The notes under the pieces are model-generated. The model had not been told where the DNA came from. It saw only the letters and a program-made list of their open reading frames with translations, and made no database searches. From Camarhynchus parvulus (lineage: Eukaryota > Chordata > Aves > Passeriformes > Thraupidae), in contig NC_044574.1 of assembly GCF_901933205.1 (NCBI RefSeq), forward strand, positions 20,879,733 to 20,943,732: a stretch of DNA of 64,000 nucleotides. Reading direction: 5' to 3'. This document shows positions 61,082-64,000 of this stretch, piece after piece (the stretch's first letter is position 1; every line of letters starts with the position of its first letter). Made by a program: the position numbers and the translations under genes.

Positions 61082-64000
61082 AGGAACTTGGAAAAATTTA
61101 AAGCAATCATTCAATCAAAATAAATATTTTCATAAAGCATTAACTTAGCAAACTCTAACCCATCCAGCTATAAATTGCCCACATTTCAAGAAGAGGAAAC
61201 TAGGTGTAGAAATGGAGAGAATAAGAGAAAAAGCAAAATAGAGCTACCACCTCTTTGATCCAGTGTGATCTCACCTGCCTTGAAACCCAAGGGCAATAGA
61301 GACATAGTACCATGGGTCTCTGGTTTTTACCTGCTCTAGCCTCCTGTGGCCATCCCCTCCTAGGTGGAGCTTTTGGTTTTATCAGCACTCTATGGCAAGA
61401 CTGGGACTCCAGGGGCAGGTGTGGAGTATTGCTTCAGGTGTGCCAGTGGCTGACAGCCATGCTGGGCTAGAGGCTCCAGGGGTGTGGGGTGTGCAGTACT
61501 GCACCTCCCACTTTTCACCAAATTTGCCTAGATCCTCCTCCACCCACACACCTGAATCGTTTTTACCCTGTAATCATTTTCTCCAGTCTCTCTCTCCCTC
61601 TCTTTCATAGTCCATTCTCTGCTCTAGATCATGGAGATGTTTGGTCAGTGTAGTTCCAGGCCCATTTCAATTCTTCTGTGATGGTTTTATTGACATCAGA
61701 TAGTGTATAAGCAAATAAATTTCAGACCAATGGTGCAGTGTACTGGATCTTGTGTACTTAAAAAACGGAGGAGGGGCTGAACATCATGGCACCTTCTGTT
61801 TACTTAATACAACTTTCTAATTGTGGCCAGATATGTGGAAAATCACTAAAGGCACCATTTTTGTAAGGAATTTTTCTTTCTCTAACCTTTATTCTTCTGG
61901 TTGATTTGGAAAAAAAAGAAAAGTAAATAATGTGACAGAACTAGGCATTTCCAAGGATTTTTTTCTGCTTGTATTCACATTTCCTTGGATCACTGTGGCT
62001 TTGCTGTGAAACGACAAGGTGCATTCTAAAGCTGAAAACCAGAAGAAAGATAAAACAGGACACACAGATGGGCATGAGAACTAGCTGAGATAGTTTTTAC
62101 TGTTATATTTGAACTTTACATTTGGTTCCTGCTTCTTTTTCTCTGAACTAAAATGTTCAGCTGAAATGTTTCTTTGGCACCAAGACAGTCTTTTTTGTTC
62201 ATTGTTTGTGATGCCTAGCACAGTGGGGTGTTGGCTTGTGACACTGCCTGTTAGACAGCCCACAACACAATAGGAATTATAAAGTTAATTTAACATTGCT
62301 TCTAACCCAGTATGCAGACAGAAATGGCACATGTTTTGGGTTTAGTTATGAATATTAGGAGGCAAGAATCTTTGCTTCTTTAAAATAAAATATGTTGCTC
62401 TCCTGAGGAGGAATTCAAATTTTAAGGAGAAAGAAGGACTGTCACCTACCCCTCCCTCCTCTCTCTACCTTTGTTCAGCACTGCCAAAGTGGAAGTATTT
62501 TTCATTTCCTTTAAAAATCTCTGGTGTTAACACAAGCAGAGGAGAAAAACAGGTAGAGTTAGAGCTGCCTCTGCCACTGGTCATGAGTACAAATTCCTAA
62601 GCCATCAACACTGGGAATTTTAGGATGGCCCAAATTAGAGAATATGGTGATCATGTCTTCCTACATTTAAGAAAGAGCCTAGCAGAATCCTGTCTAGAGA
62701 CACATTTTTAATGTGTTTTTTTTTCTTAGTAGTATAATATTTTTTCCAATCTCTTATAGACAACCATTTGTGCCACACATATGCTGAATTATATATTAGC
62801 TCAGTATTATGCTCATTAGTACACACCCTTGCACTATGCAAGTACAATGACAAGGCTGTTGCTTTCAAATAGCCACTGTAGGGTGATGGTGATGCATGCA
62901 GCAGAATCACATCAGCTAAAGAGAGCTCCAGCACTAAATTCTAATCATGCCTAGTGCCTCTGGTCTGTTGTGGGGGTTGCACACTGTAATTAATTGCAGA
63001 GCACTTTACTGCAGGGACATAGTATGGGAGCCAAGGACTAACATCACTACAGAAGCATTTGGCTCAATTTTTCTATTGACTGTTTGGAAGTATTGCTTCT
63101 AACAACTAGTTCATCATGGGAAAAAGCTTTTCTGATTAAGCAATTGCAACACCAGATTTAAACAGTTTTCACAGCTAATGCATTTTCATTTTACAGAAAT
63201 GAAAACAAAAAGGGTCAAATTGATCTGTGCTTCTTCATCTCTTAAATGTGCAATGGCAGAGGCTGTAGATCAGAACTTGCCCCTAACAAAGCACAAAGTG
63301 TGCCATAAGAATGAAAGTGTCTCCAAAATTCATTCTTTGACTTTGCTATTACAGGTAGTATTTATTTATATTTTTTGCTCTGTCTGTAATTTCAGTATCA
63401 CAGTAGTGTCCACTAGTGTTCTACAAATTGTGTTCTACAAATACTTCCTAATCTGATGAATTACCTTTAGCTTCATTTTCATATTGCCTCGTCCAATCCA
63501 GATTTTTTTCTATCATTCAGTCCTCTGACCTAACATAAGCTACTTCGTGGCCTTGGTTCATTTATCTTTTCTACTACCCTTCTCAGTTCACTTTTTCCCT
63601 TTTTCCTAGAATAGAACACAGTCTGAAGTTCTGCAAATGATAGATTAATATCATCAAAATTCGACAGTGTCTGGACTCAGTTATATTTGGAAGACTAGAT
63701 ACTAAGGACCTGTCCCCCTTTATTTAGAAGAGAATTTTGTAATATGTACCATGTCATATAATGTTAGAGTCCCTGGATGTGGGGTGAAGGAAGAAATAAA
63801 AAGTCCCCTTACTCACTGCCCCACTACAGTAGGCTTTTGACACTTTGCAAAGGCATAAGTTCATAACAGAATGGCGTGGAGTGATTCTTAAAGGCTCCTC
63901 TCATAATTTAAAAGGATATTTCAAGTCATCAGTATCTTTCAGAAGACAGTGGCACTTTTCAAGTTTGCAGCACAACACTTGTTTTAAACTGAAATAGTCT
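61082..64000. other. Unique non-coding sequence to the window end
   Basis: No gene recognised. A GC-richer patch at 61260-61560 shows two loosely similar segments (near 61403-61430 and 61468-61490, both with CTCCAGGGG). A CT-rich run lies at 61586-61604. Confidence 0.45.

Noticed and set aside
1..64000. CRISPR arrays, operons, ribosome binding sites or phage modules
   Set aside because: No regularly spaced repeats or dense coding frames; LINE and LTR content shows vertebrate nuclear DNA.
1..64000. Nuclear copies of mitochondrial DNA or rRNA genes
   Set aside because: No stretch resembling mitochondrial genes or rRNA was recognised by eye; a database search would be decisive.

Overview
The window looks like bird nuclear DNA, most likely from a songbird. 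The evidence is eleven pieces of the CR1 LINE, some ending in the typical ATTCTATG-like tail, and several avian ERVL-type LTRs. There are also two antisense LTRs of kinds I associate with passerines; that last attribution rests on memory, not on a search. The sequence is AT-rich and almost entirely non-coding. I found no intact host gene, tRNA, rRNA, CRISPR array or bacterial feature, so it reads as a gene desert or the inside of a very large intron.

Layout. 1-2.6 kb is plain unique sequence. At 2.65-4.44 kb an old CR1 region is split by an LTR. At 5.35-6.59 kb there is a degraded ERVL-like provirus remnant (LTR, short internal part, truncated LTR). 6.6-13.8 kb is unique AT-rich DNA holding a perfect RFX-type palindrome, an (AATG)13 microsatellite and a small CR1 tail. 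At 13.85-14.17 kb a short, very CpG-dense island stands out sharply, followed by an antisense CR1. At 15.6-18.9 kb there are two CR1 pieces, an antisense LTR and a decayed ERV reverse transcriptase. At 22.7-23.6 kb an unidentified GC-rich block abuts an antisense LTR. ERVL-type LTRs lie at 25.4-26.0, 28.6-29.1 and 60.5-61.1 kb. CR1 pieces lie at 32.2, 36.6, 40.6, 49.7 (antisense) and 51.8-53.1 kb; the last is the longest and carries the reverse-transcriptase core with frameshifts. The remainder is unique sequence with simple repeats.

How it fits together. Nothing here forms an operon or pathway. The layers visible are an AT-rich host background, dead retroelements of several ages, and a few isolated non-repeat signals (the CpG island, the RFX palindrome, GC-richer unexplained blocks) that could be regulatory or belong to an unannotated non-coding transcript. 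I did not find a convincing new biological system. The observations most worth checking are the CpG island, the parallel decay of a CRE-like site across five LTR copies, the composite ERV at 17.7-18.9 kb and the RFX palindrome.
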